The notes beneath the pieces are model-generated. The model was not told the DNA's origin, did no database searches, and was given only the letters and a program-made list of their open reading frames with translations. A stretch of DNA of 64,000 nt from Gelatoporia subvermispora B. Its lineage: Eukaryota > Basidiomycota > Agaricomycetes > Polyporales > Gelatoporiaceae. Each line of letters begins with the position of its first letter. The first letter of the stretch is position 1. Shown in pieces: positions 1 through 11,454 of this stretch. The position numbers were made by a program, and so were the translations under genes. The stretch covers positions 1 through 64,000 of the forward strand of contig KB445810.1 in the NCBI GenBank assembly GCA_000320605.2, in the 5' to 3' direction.

Positions 1-22
1 CTGTATACTCCTGGAGGGCGAC

Positions 23-526
23 TAGTGCTTTTGCAGGGGTGAACCCCCGGGTGTCCGGGGCATTACCCCTACCCTTACCCGCCACGGGTACGGACCCGTC
101 AGACGGGTACGGGTATTCCAAGGGTGGCGCGGGTACACGAGGGTGAGGGGTCCATATATGGGTTGTCACTCCGAGTGGGCCTCTGCTCTCATTCACTGTA
201 CAGTACAAGCTCGTACTAAATGCTCAATCACAACACTAAATTTGATCCGCGTCCTCATCTGCATCCCGTGTGACCTCAAGAATGTGTTTGTCCTCAGTGA
301 GAAGCCCATGTCGATACCACTGTGACCGAGACACAGAAGGGCACGGACAACGAGCCAGCCACAAGGCTAACAGTGTGCCTGTCAGCTTGTTGTAAACATT
401 CTAGTTCAATTATTTACCGTAAGGGTACCCAAGGGTGAAGGGTACAATAATGGATACCCTTACCCTTACCCTTGGCCGACCCTACCCTCCAACCCCGAGG
501 GTTACCCGTACCCCTGCAAAGCACTA
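23..526. mobile_element. Non-autonomous hAT-type MITE, copy 1
   Basis: A 504-bp element begins TAGTGCTTTTGCAGGGGT and ends with the near-exact inverse ACCCCTGCAAAGCACTA. It is flanked on both sides by the same 8 bp, AGGGCGAC (15-22 and 527-534). An 8-bp target duplication and a TAG-starting terminal repeat are the signature of the hAT superfamily. The interior is GC-rich and full of GGGTA/TACCC sub-repeats in both orientations. No transposase-like reading frame is present, so it must be mobilised in trans. It sits just upstream of a likely splice acceptor of the acidic protein gene, so it probably lies inside an intron. A relative lies at 63146-63487. Confidence 0.85.
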
Positions 527-595
527 AGGGCGACCTGACTAGATGTATCTTGCTTTTATTATTCCCCTGCTCGTCTTCATCATGGCCTTAGAACG

Positions 596-920
596 TCAAG
601 AGGATGAAGTAAGCGAGAATGAAGAAGTGGAAGAGCCTGTCGAGTTGAGCGAGGCAGTGGATGATGAAGAGGCCATGGTAGAGGGCGAGGACGACTATGG
701 ATACGAGGGGGGACACCCGGATGACGAAGACGAAGACGAAGACGAAGACGAAGACGAGGCCTGCGAAGAGGAAGTGGATGACGTGGATCATGCAGAAGAA
801 GACCTGCTCTTGCCAATGCAGGATGAAGAGGAAGACGCACAGGAGGAACAAGATGATGACGACAATGAAGATGAATCAGTGGACGATGAGTATGGAATGA
901 TGGGGTATGATGAATTGTAA
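596..920 (+). CDS. Acidic protein, C-terminal exon (5' part outside window)
   Basis: Open frame of about 108 residues made almost entirely of Asp and Glu stretches, ending with a short Gly/Met/Tyr tail and a TAA stop at 918-920. The frame stays open upstream to 543, but that part is hydrophobic and reads like the pyrimidine-rich 3' end of an intron: a CTGAC branch-like site at 535-539 and an acceptor TTAG at 592-595. I therefore treat 596-920 as the last exon of a gene beginning outside the window. Acidic tails of this kind occur in histone chaperones, chromatin remodelers and nucleolar proteins, but nothing here identifies the family. The hAT element at 23-526 would lie in the preceding intron. 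It could also be a stand-alone small ORF. Confidence 0.5.
723..757. repeat. GACGAA hexanucleotide microsatellite
   Basis: Five tandem GACGAA-type units inside the acidic exon encode an alternating Asp-Glu tract. The length is expected to vary between strains without breaking the frame, because the unit is six bases. Confidence 0.8.
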
Positions 921-3001
921 GGGGACGTACGCGTGAGTACACTCAAATCCTTCATGAAATGCCGGATTTGACCTGCAAGTTGCATAGTGTTGTACATTTG
1001 CGCAGCGTTGGAAAACGTGGTGGCGGTGCGTAGGCGTGATTGTATCTTGTAATGCGAAGGGAAGGCATGTCATTGAGCGGTTTCGAGTGCTTGATGCTCT
1101 CGTACATGTCTGTAGCTCGTAGACTTGTTACTATAACGAGATCATCAACGGAGTATCCTGAACATCTGATCCCTTGACAATAGATGGAGGGCTATAAAAT
1201 ACGTCCATCCTCGTATCCATCTATGCTTAGCTCTCAACCCCTGAGCCCGTTCGGCCTTGTCGCACGACTCTCGGCTGCCTCCTGGACAAATTAGCCGCCC
1301 GCGCGCCACTACGCGCTGACATTCGACGCGCATTCCATCCAAATAGTTCCGGTGCTCCTTGAAGGTGTGTACAGGACTGTAAGCTATAAGAGATCTGCCT
1401 AGTGATTCCAATCACCCGGCGATATGGCCGGTGAATGGCTGCCTATGTATTCTATTGCAGAACCAACCCGCGCGAGCAGGCGTCTACATACTACATCCGG
1501 CAATACATAGCTAGGGCTCTTTTGCTGATGTGATGCATGCTAGACCATGTTATGTGGCATATCAGTTATCATACATACTTGCAAAAGGCACAGTGTTTCC
1601 GAAGTACACGAAAAACTGTGCGGACGGCAAGTGGTGCCTCCCGCGCTCCTCGTCAAATTATGGTCCCGCTGTGGCTTGATTGAAGCTCAAGACCGGAGAA
1701 GTAGGTCTAAGGGTACTTTGAGCTGCTGCTACTATCATTCGACCGACAACGGAAATGAAAATCACATATCTGCCTCTAATGTCTTAGATACATCCATATA
1801 TCTGGGTTACTGTTTCTGAAATGTGCAGTTCGTTGTCTAGCCCACACATTGACACCATCACTTTGGTGAAAGGGGAGGCATTAAGTTCCTCACTCCGGGA
1901 GAGAGAGCTAAAATGACCCTGAAATGCAAAACCACGTCACGTAGTGTCAGGGGCGCGCCGATGGTATTCGACAGCGGCACATTACAGTGACGAATGACGT
2001 TCGCTTCAAGCCAATGCAGCCGAGCCGGAAGTTCGCAGACTCGTGACTTCTACAAATGACAAAGTTGGTGACTCACGCTCGCCACGTCTGACAGGAAAAA
2101 CACACTCTCAGATTTTTGTCGTTCATCATATGGCTCGGTCGTATGACCAGGCAGAAAGAGTGATACTAAAAGGTATTGTCACAGAGAAATTGTGAGTCCA
2201 TTTCATTCTGTGTGTTCTTAGCATCTCTCTGCGAAATATTTCTTATACTGCACTTGCAGATGGTGGTCCCTGTACATGAAAGTGCTACCGTCATGAATTT
2301 AAATATTACGCCAATCGGACTGTGCGACGATCAGGAACATCCGTTGATACTTGCACCCATTTGACGGATTTCGCATTACATGTCCTGTTTGCGTTGCCTG
2401 TCGAATGATCGTACTGCTAAGACTGCCTTGGATAGCGCATCATAAATAAATATTCTTTCTTTTCCCTTGAAGCGCATGTCAGCCAACGAGGTCGAAGAGT
2501 CAGGAGCAGCTAGGACCGCTTGAAAGGCGCAAGATAAGTTCAGCACACCCCCGAGAGAGTGCGATATACTAGATGCAAAGCTAGAGAGTACAGACACATA
2601 GAATGTTCGGGAATCCAAGTGCGAAGCTGCGGGGCGACAAGAGCTGCGCATAAGGTCGGGAATCTCCGGGCTGTGCCTGCAACGTTCGTCCGACCCGGCA
2701 GCTTATGGGTGAACTTGAAGGTCCCGCATAAGTAACGTGCCGGCTGCCACTGTCCAGGCCACCTGTCCATGCTCAGTCACATGTGCAAGAGACAGCTCTT
2801 CGAGGAGCGCACCATCAGGTTTGATGTATAAGTATATCCAGCACCAAGAAGAATCCACTAGAGCCGACAGTTTAGAGGTATCTGTTATAATACTACAGCT
2901 ACGATAAGCAAGAAAAAAATACAACATATACTGTTGTCGCACACAATTGAAGAAATAGACCACAGAGGATGAAGTAGAAGGAGAGTCAAAAGGAGGGATA
3001 T
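921..3001. other. No recognisable gene
   Basis: About 2.1 kb with only short scattered frames on both strands. I see no conserved motif, chained exon phases or terminal repeats. It may hold 3' UTRs of the flanking genes and decayed sequence. Confidence 0.5.
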
Positions 3002-5091
3002 TCACTGACTATACATTGAAGGAATATCGCTGAAGGTGCTTGCGCCACTGGATATTGTGGGCGATGAACCGTCGCTCATCCAAAGGCTGACCAGGTATCT
3101 CCGCGCTATATCTCGTTTCTCCCGTGACGTGCGCTCCACGGTTTCACAATGCACTGTACAGTTCTGCACACCTACTGCAAAAGCCGTCAGACGAGAAAAT
3201 ACGGCCTCTTGCTTCTGAAGCATGATCTGCATCTGTCCTGTTCACGGATCCGGTAGCGGTCAGCGAGCGATGCCATCAAGCGAAGAATGAACAAACGGAC
3301 CAGATATACCCATGGCGAGGGCCTTCCCACCGTACATGAGCTCGTATAGCCTAACGGCTTGCAAGAGTCCAAGCTCCTGCAGATCCCGACAAGCTTGCAC
3401 CTCATCTTCTTGCAGGAGGTCCAGGTGCGGCTCCAGTGCGCGCAAACATTCATTGAAGCACACTTGCGCCTTGTGCGCCGAGCTAGCCGCATCTGCCAGA
3501 CCCACAACGGTAAGTCTCGCTGGAGATCTAGTCGCCCTATACGCACCTTTGTATGTCTGCTCTCGGCTCTGCTCGTCACCGAACGCCGAGCCCCACTTGC
3601 TCCCCGTAGGGCTGCATACGCTATCGACGATGTCCATGGCGTGCCGATAGTGAAGGTGCGCAGACTGGACAGCATGCCGAGCTCTTCGTAGCGATAGTGT
3701 GATTTCCACACTCTGGTGGTGTCGTATTAATTTGATCGCGTCGACGATCAGAATCTGAGATCGATCAGAAGACTAGAAGACTTACGCCGTTGTAAGAAGC
3801 CTCTCGATTCGCAACAGCCTTTTCAGCCTGTCCGAGACGTCCCCGCGAACTGGGGGCGGAGGTCGTGTGGGTCTACAAGTCACACGCCTGAGCGAGAGCA
3901 AATCAACGTACTCTGACTCGTGCCATAGCGGGATGTGGCCATCCTCTAGGCACGCCCTGAGGGCATCATATCGCGCATCCAGGAAATCTGCGAGCTGCTG
4001 GGTAGATTCCAGCTTTAGACACGTCAGTATAGACCGGCACAGTCAACCAAGCCGGTGAATATACCTGCTCAGTCAACTCCTTCAGTTGAAGTTCCAAGAC
4101 AGATATCGGCGTGAGCGCCGGCTGAGGGGGGACACTCTGTATCTCTTCAGATGGCCCCGAGTGTTTCGAATTCTTGAACAGATTTAGGACTGAAGGCTTC
4201 CGTTTCGTCTTGCCGGATCTTAGGGAGGATCAGCACCGGTCGATCGGCCACGAGGCGAAGGACACCTACCGCGAGGACGAAGCCACATTCTGCTCCATCT
4301 CCCGCTTCTCTTGTAGCAGCTTCTTGCACCCTGCGACGGCTTGTTCCTGTTCCGGCAGGCGCCGTCGCGCATCGTCCGCCTCCCTCCACAACATCAAGGT
4401 GTCGTACAGAGCGTTGTGGGAACTCCCTGAGAGGTACCCAGAGTCCACACGACTATGATATGAGGAGGACGAGCGACCCGAATCAGAACGAATATCAAAC
4501 GTGCATGTGGACGCGAGGCTTCGCCCAGATGTCGAGGACATGTCCGGAATTTCAGACGCAGCGAATATGAAGGGTGGGATCAAAGTAGGCTCCACGCATG
4601 GAGGGACTGGAAAGCGATATGAGAAGTTGACGGGCAACCAGGCATTTGTATGTTAGTGGTCGGAAGCTTTACGGGGGCAGAGGCTAGACAAGGTACTGGA
4701 GAGGAAGATAGCACTGGTCACCGATGCATCTCTCGGGGCATCTCGCGAAAGTTGGTTACAGCTTGAGGGTGGGCGTGCACCGGCCTGCGGGTCCTTGCAC
4801 GATTGGTTGTACCTCGCACGTTCGTCGACTGCGAGCGGTGGTTCGGCCAAAGAAATGAGCGCTGGGAATCACATTAAGCGCTCGATCAATGTCTCGTTCA
4901 TACGCCGACATTCCAGGACACGAGTGAGGCACGGCGGACCTGCAGGCGATCGAGTGCAGATGGTGCAGATATTCAGAGAGACCTCGAGAGGCGGCTGAGC
5001 ATTCAAGAGAAGGCTCCAAGTATATTGAGGAACTGTCCACATCTAGTACTACAGAACGTGCTTGCTGCAATACAAATTCGAGATGATACAT
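3002..5091 (-). CDS. Unrecognised multi-exon protein with Ser-rich and helical regions
   Basis: Not recognised. Several minus-strand frames join in phase through ordinary short introns. A Ser-rich, Pro-containing segment (about 4640-4270) runs into a charged helix rich in Glu, Gln and Arg. A basic stretch reading SGKTKRKPSVLNLFKNSKHS follows, then a helical part (about 4060-3790), then a long helical exon (3709-3320). After a 54-nt intron the final exon begins QMQIMLQKQEAVFSRL and ends at 3002. An acceptor with a good CACTAAC branch site supports the junction near 4610. The 5' end is uncertain: a Met at 5091 opens a coding-like frame, but I could not close the phase between it and the exon near 4850. 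The basic segment may be a nuclear or membrane-binding patch. It lies tail-to-head downstream of atg101 with about 140 bp between them. Confidence 0.5.
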
Positions 5092-5230
5092 GCTCCGCAA
5101 GCTCTGTTTGCAGATTTCATGGTCAGCGAACAGAAGAGAAGGTGCGTCACGGAGGGAGCATAAAACACGGTACCTTACAATGACCGCAGGGATAGCCTGC
5201 CCCGGAACAGGCTCGGATTGCCTTCTCAAG

Positions 5231-6117
5231 CTATCCCACTTCCACGCCTCCGACTTTGACAGTGACCTTGATTGGAAATGGAGAAACTCCCTGTGCGCTC
5301 GTAATGAGCGGAACCGCAGCGCGACCCCGCTCTGAAGACGTGTGGGTGAGCATGACCTCGAGACTCTTCGATAACGCGGACGCCAGCTCAGTATTAAACT
5401 TCTGTCGATCTGTACCATCCATCGTTTCAGCGCGCTATGATACAGCAAGATGCGCTGATAATAGCTGACCTTTATCCGTGACGATATGCCGAATCTCGGC
5501 GTTTATAATCCTGGTGATTACCGTCTGTCAAGACACCTCCGGATGTAGTGGGGAGAATGTTCTCAACCATTGTTCCCAGGGAACCTCTTCCTACAACAAA
5601 GTTCAACATCACACGAGTAGATGTCTCGCACGCCACATACCTCACCGAGCATGAACCATGTCTTGCGAGGCCGTTTCTCAGAAAATGTGACTATAACCTG
5701 GCATGACATAAACTTAGTCTCAGAGACATCATGCAGTGAACCGAGTCGAATGTTCGCACCTGCCCGCGTTTATTACTTCCGCTCTCCATCCCCTTCCAGA
5801 ACGAGTCGACCTTGTTCTCCACGAGTGCGATCATTTCCGGGTCGTCAACTCCAGGCTGTGCGTATTTGGTTCTGTCAACGCACCAGATAGCACGCAAAAC
5901 GAATTCCCTACCATTGTTACATCCAAAATGTCAAATGTCTGCGGCTTTATGGTGCCGAACAGACGGTGGAAAAGAATCGAGTGGAGAACCGCGCACAGCA
6001 CATCTTTTGTGGTCAATCGATCCAAAACCTGGCTGTCCACGTATCAGTTACACGTACAATTCGGAGTTCGTCTATTCTTACCAGGTCAATTGTGATGGTC
6101 GGATGAGAGCCGTTCAT
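5231..6117 (-). CDS. atg101: Autophagy-related protein 101
   Basis: HORMA-fold subunit of the autophagy-initiation complex. In fission yeast and animals Atg101 pairs with Atg13 and stabilises it in the Atg1/ULK1 kinase complex at the phagophore assembly site. The spliced product is about 182 residues, close to the family's usual size. It begins MNGSHPTITIDL (ATG at 6117) and continues with the family block AVLHSILFHRLFGTIKPQTF, then DPEMIALVENKVDSFWKGME, VTFSEKRPRKTW, VPWEQW (the WF/PWEQW finger region) and INAEI. The last exon ends with RAAVPLITSAQGVSPFPIKV and VGGVEVG before the stop at 5231. Seven exons join in phase. The gene is divergent from cct3. Budding yeast lacks Atg101, so its presence fits a filamentous or basidiomycete-type autophagy complex. 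Identification rests on motif recognition and is firm. Confidence 0.9.
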
Positions 6118-6312
6118 CGCTCAGAGGTGGATGAAAGGGAAAACAAGACATGAGCGCACAGACCCCACGCTCAGCAACCTGCCTCATGCCCAGCGAATCG
6201 CGTATTATGTAAGGCGAATTTCCAAGGAAGGCAAGTCTACGCACTCGCGCTTGCTGAGTGCGAGCTCATTTCCATCTTCACCTCCCTGTCCCTTCCCGTC
6301 AAGTCTTTCAAC
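6118..6312. promoter_or_regulatory. Shared divergent atg101/cct3 promoter
   Basis: Only 195 bp separate the two start codons, so both promoters must lie here or inside the 5' ends. The cct3 side has a CT-rich run just before its ATG, as in many basidiomycete housekeeping promoters. A CGCACTC...GAGTGCG inverted repeat lies at 6240-6262. No clear TATA box is visible. Confidence 0.6.
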
Positions 6313-8413
6313 ATGCAGGCCGGAGGACAGACACCAGTGTTTGTTATGAGTGTGTATGAGCGCCTTAATGTGCGATTTTTGGCTAACACGTCTGCCAGAC
6401 ACGGCCCCGGAGAGGCAGTCCGGGAGGAAAGCTCAAATCTCTAACATCACGGCTGCGAAGGTATGCTGCCTCTAAACGCGTCAAGGATACGACTCTCATG
6501 TTTTATGGGCGTGCAAAGACAGTAGCAGATGTTATCCGGACATGTTTGGGTCCCAAGGCCATGCTTAAGATGATCCTGGATCCTATGGGCGGCATTCTGT
6601 GAGCACTTCTGTAGCGCGTCTTTCTTCACTGCTAACAAGACATGGGGCTAGTCTGACCAACGACGGAAACGCCATTCTGCGCGAGATTGATGTCGCACAC
6701 CCCGCTGCGAAGAACATGATCGAGCTGAGCAGGACGCAGGACGAGGAGTGTGGTGACGGTACGACGAGTGTGATCATTCTTGGTGCGTTCTATGCTACGT
6801 ATGCTATGTTGCACGACTCGCTGACGTTTATGCCGATGCTACAAATAGCTGGAGAGATCCTTGCGCAGTCACTCGCTCAGCTCGAACGCGACATCCACCC
6901 CGTCGTCATCATCTCCGCATACAACAAGGCTCTCAAAGAGGCTCTCGAGATCATCAAGCGTATTTCCATCCCCATCGACACCCATGATGATGCACAGATG
7001 CTCTCGCTTATCAAAACTTCTATTGGGACGAAGTTCGTGGTCCGGTGGTCCGACCTGATGTGCAAGCTCGCACTGGACGCCGTACGCACCGTCGCAATGG
7101 AGGAGGGCTCTATCAAGACCATGGACATCAAGCGTTACGCGCGCGTGGAGAAGATCCCTGGCGGAGAGATTGAGGACAGCAAGGTCCTCAGCGGTATCAT
7201 GCTCAACAAGGACATCACGCACCCGAAGATGCGCAGGCGGATCGAGAACCCCCGTATCATCCTGCTCGACTGCCCGCTGGAGTACAAGAAGGGAGAGTCA
7301 CAGACGAACATCGAGATCTCGAAGGAGGCGGACTGGTCGAGGATTCAGGAGATCGAGGAGGAGCAGATCAAGGCATTGGTCGAAAAGATAATCGAGTTCA
7401 AGCCTGACCTTGTCATCACGGAGAAGGGCGTCTCTGGTGAGTTGCCCCGCCGCACTCCTATCAAGCTCTCGCTAACGAGCATGTAGACTATGCACAGCAC
7501 TTCCTTCATAAGGCAAACGTGTCTGCGATCCGACGAGTTCGCAAGTCGGACAACAACCGTATCGCACGAGCAGTCGGCGCGACCATCGTGAACCGTATCG
7601 AGGACCTCCGCGAATCCGACGTTGGCACAAAGTGCGGGCTGTTCAACATCGAGAAGATCGGAGACGAGTACGCCGTGACGCGCTGCTGGTGCTGATAAAT
7701 TGGGCGCTGACGTCCTGACCACAGGTACTTCACCTTCCTCACGGAGTGCAAGACGCCGAAAGCGTGCACGATCCTCCTTCGTGGGCCTTCAAAAGACATC
7801 CTAAACGAGATTGACCGCAATCTCGCGGATGCGATGTCCGTGGCACGGAACGTGTTCTTTGACCCGATCCTTGCGCCTGGCGGTGGCGCAACGGAGATGG
7901 CCATAAGCGTCGGCCTGCACGCGAAAGCGCGAAGCATTACCGGCGTGGAGGGCTGGCCTTTCAGAGCAGTCGCGGACGCGATGGAGGTCATCCCGCGGAC
8001 GCTGGTCCAGAACAGTGGCGGCAACGCGATCAGAGTTCTGACGGAGCTGCGGGTACGTCCCCGTTTCTCCCACCGATAGCCCGCCCGAGTTGTTACAGGG
8101 TGCTGACAGACGTGCTTCCCCAGGCTAAGCATGCCAACGGCGAGCATTCGTGGGGCATAAACGGTGAGACCGGAAAGATTGTGGACATGAAGTCATATGG
8201 CTTGTACGAGTCTGCGAGCGTCAAGGTGAGCGGCTTCTTGATGTCCTCCGTTGACGTTGGTCGCCTAATGGTTTTACGCAGATCCAAATCCTGAAGACCG
8301 CTATCGAGGCGGCGCGGGTGCTCCTGCGCGTAGACGATGTGGTGCAGGCTAATCGGAAGGACAGGGAGAGCGGGGGAGGCGGTCCCCCACCGGAAGAAAT
8401 GATGCAGGAGTGA
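6313..8413 (+). CDS. cct3: T-complex protein 1 subunit gamma
   Basis: One of eight subunits of the cytosolic TRiC/CCT chaperonin, which folds actin, tubulin and other proteins with ATP. Exon 1 (6313-6349) encodes MQAGGQTPVFVM. Then follow the group II chaperonin blocks: ISNITAAK, VADVIRTCLGPKAMLKMILD, GGILLTNDGNAILREIDVAHPA and the ATPase motif DGTTSVIIL. Further on are TSIGTKFVVRWS, KIPGGEIEDSKVL, ENPRIILLDCPLEYKKGESQ, VITEKGVSD, KSDNNRIARAVGATIVNR, LRGPSKDILNEIDRNL and APGGGATEMAIS. The last exon ends with RVDDVVQANRK and a short Gly/Pro tail. All exons join in phase across short GT-AG introns, with no sign of damage. Identification is secure from the collinear match to yeast and animal CCT3. 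Confidence 0.96.
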
Positions 8414-9298
8414 TCTGTATCCCGGCGGCTATGAGGCGTGCTTCGAAGCATATTGACAACCAGCATTTGAACTCCATTTCGCAGTCCAACGCAACCTACC
8501 TACTCCCTGAGAAATAGCAGTGACTCGTCGTAGTGTAAAAGCTTCCGTGATCATATTCAGCATTCGGACGTTAAGGCCGAAATGGAGGCGTCGATCCGTT
8601 AATTCCGATTTTAACTTCACTCGATTCGTGGCGCTGCATAACAACGATCCGAATAAGGGGCAGTTCTGCGAGTGACACGCCTGCAATGGACGTCCAGCTC
8701 GTAGTCATCACGGATGGAACATGCACATTTGTCTTTGGAGGGTTCAATTGCAGGGAGCGTTAACTTTGTTCCAGACAGATCTGTCAATAGCTCAACGAGC
8801 GGAGGAGACGCCCATACGATCGGAGGCGCCATGCGCGGTGAAGATTTGCCCTCTTCGCGCTATGTTGCAGCGACCTGAAACGATTTCGCGTCCAGCGCAG
8901 CGAGACAGAGGCGACAACTTCACTCCAGTAAGTCGCAACCCGAGGCGAACCTCTCGCGAGAGGATATGTCGCCAGATCAGCAACGGGTCGAGTCTGGGAG
9001 ACGACGATGCCGAGGCGGCAGGCTGGAGGCACGCATGGGGACCGTGCCAGAACAGCCAGAACGCCAAGATCTCGAGGCAGATCCAGCTTCTACGAGTTCT
9101 CAAATTTCTCGCTAGGCGCACAAAACATTTCTCCACGAGCCCTCCATCACCGGCTGTCATGCGAGGCTTCGTCAGGTTGCGTCCTGATGCGCTCTGGAGG
9201 CTTGCGTTGCCCAGATGATACAAAGGCACGCCGCCCAGGATGGCGCCGTTCCCTTTCCTCGCCCACTATACGTGCTGAATGGTTACGTCCGGCGAACC
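8414..9298. other. Intergenic, no gene seen
   Basis: About 0.9 kb with overlapping short frames on both strands and no chained exons or motifs. The last 60 bases are CT-rich and probably form the promoter of DUF6534 copy A. Confidence 0.5.
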
Positions 9299-11454
9299 AT
9301 GCCGTCCATTCTAGACAGTATCCTTGAGGTGAACAGCGACCAGCTGCTGGCCCCGGGCATCGATGCGAAAACGCTCCGCAACTCCCTCGGAGCCGTCCTC
9401 CTCGGCTCGCTCATATGTTGTTTGTGAGTAAATAATATCCACGATACGACAAGACAGCAGCTGATTCGTGATGCAGCCTCACTGGCATCGTGAGCATGCA
9501 GTCCGCCATGTACTGGCGCATCTATCCCAAGGATATGGGCAGAATCAAGGCCACGGTATGTCCATTCTGCCTTTCCCGAACAATGGTGTTGAATAATTGA
9601 CATGTTTGATAGGTCGCAATCGTCTGGTGAGCTTACATTTGCTCTCGCGACTAGGATCGCACTCAGGGGGAAATGTAGGGGCGTGGATTTTGTGCATGCG
9701 TTCATGGCGTGCGCTGCGAACTGGACTTACTTGATTGAGAACTTCGGCAACCTCGACGTGTCGACGCACATCACTTGGTAAGTGTGAAATTTCGTAGCTG
9801 AAGACGTAGCTTATAATGGATTATTTTTACTAGGTCCGTAGCAGTACGTCTGTTTCCCTGAAGCAATGGTAGACCCAGTCTCATGGTCATTCTTTGGATA
9901 GGTGACAGTCGCACTGACTGTGAGGATTAGCCCTCTTTCGTCCGTTAATTTCACTCACATTTGTTCCAGGCTCTTAACACCTTCCTAGTCCAAGCGTAAG
10001 TCCCTCTGTCATATTCGCATTTCATCGCAGAACGCTAATTTGATTGCACTGTCTAGGTTCTTTGCACACAGAATTCACACGCGTAAGTCTCACTGACATC
10101 CATGCGTCCCCCCAAAGACCTCACACTGTTCACAACAGTCAGCCGTGGAATGTGGTGGATCACGGCGCCGATTGTGAGTTGCATCGCACAGTCCTCACAT
10201 TCGGGCAGCCCTGACATTTTCCAACAGACGATTCTGGCATTCCTGCGACTCTGTGAGTTTGTGCGCGGTTAGAGGTGTGAAATATGTACTCACGACGTTT
10301 GGTATGCAATAAGTCGCCGCCCTCGGTATGTCACCCGGCTTCGTATCATTCCCCTGCAGTCAGCTGACCCGCTGTCCTTTCCCCAGTGTCAACTGCGGAG
10401 ATGTACGTCTAGGTTTGAAAGAGGAAGTTTAATATTATAACTGACGTAATGCAACATTTTAGGATCCGTCTGCGAAGCTACCCCGCTTTCGTGGACCAGT
10501 TTGCCGTGAGTTACTTGCCGCTTTGGGCGACGTTGCGCTGAGAAGTGTGTCGTGCTAATCGGGGCCTGCAATGCTCAGTGGGTCTTCACCGTCGGCCTGT
10601 CGCTGGGCGCCGTGGTCGACATCCTGATCGCCATAGGACTTTGCTACTTCCTGCGGCGCGGTCGTACAGGCTTCTCGAGGTTCGATATTATCAGTCCATA
10701 ATCGTGCGCGAGTGTGATGCTGACGTTCCGATACTGCAGTATGGACCGGATCATTGACTCAATCACCCTGTACACCGTGGAGAATGGTCTCCTGACGAGC
10801 GTCACCACTGTAATTTCGTTGATTTGTGTACGTGCCGCGGGATGGGTACCACATCAGGTTATTGACGCTGGCCGTAGTGGGTTACGATGCCACATAACCT
10901 TATCTTCCTGGGTCTGCATTTCGCTATCAGCAAGCGTGAGTCAAATGACGTGCTTTATTGTCAGTCCAACTAAACGTTTGTTCCAGTCTATGCCAACTCC
11001 TTCCTCGCAACGTACGCATTTTTGCATTACCTACATGAGCTTGGTTGACTCAATGGTTCCCTGCCAGGTTGAATGCCCGCAAAGCCCTCATGACCCGGTC
11101 ACAAGGCTCGTCAGATCGCGGAGGCGACCATGCTCTGCCGGTTCTCTTCCCTGACAGCTACCGCAGTCGGGGAGTGTTCAGCCGCTATGGGGTACGTACG
11201 ATGTACATGAGCCTGATCTGATCCTGATACCTCTCACAGGCTGCGAATACCGGCGTTGACCCCGTGGGCACGAAGGTATGGACAGTATAGGCGTCTATTA
11301 GTTTATGGATGCTGAAAATTGCCGCCCCCTCTAGGTGCAGATCAACGTCGAGAAGACGATCCAATGTGACAACGAGGGCGAGCCCTCGGATCACGCGACC
11401 AGCGACCTCAACCCCACCGACGACGAAGACGTCGCAAAAATCTCGCGTGGATGA
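9299..11454 (+). CDS. DUF6534 multi-pass membrane protein, copy A
   Basis: Basidiomycete-type integral membrane protein of unknown function. Starting MPSILDSILEVN, it has hydrophobic segments including LRNSLGAVLLGSL, IVSMQSAMYWRIYP, a long segment around FVHAFMACAANWTYL, VTVALTALNTFLVQAFFAHR, a segment around WVFTVGLSLGAVVDILIAIG, and a C-terminal DUF6534 block, DSITLYTVENGLLTS through FAISKLYANSFLATLNARK. About seven membrane spans fit. The tail is hydrophilic and acidic and ends at 11452-11454. The gene is broken by many small introns. Exons of 14, 10, 18, 26, 25 (10228-10252), 12 (10314-10325) and 16 nt (10387-10402) all join in phase. It lacks one intron (junction 10799/10800) that copies B-E keep. 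The family has no known biochemical role; a receptor-like role is only a guess from topology. Confidence 0.85.

Noticed and set aside
580..997. Long minus-strand frames opposite the acidic exon
   Set aside because: They are shadows of the GACGAA/Glu-Asp-rich repeat; their products are runs of Arg-Leu-His or Phe-Val with no domain.
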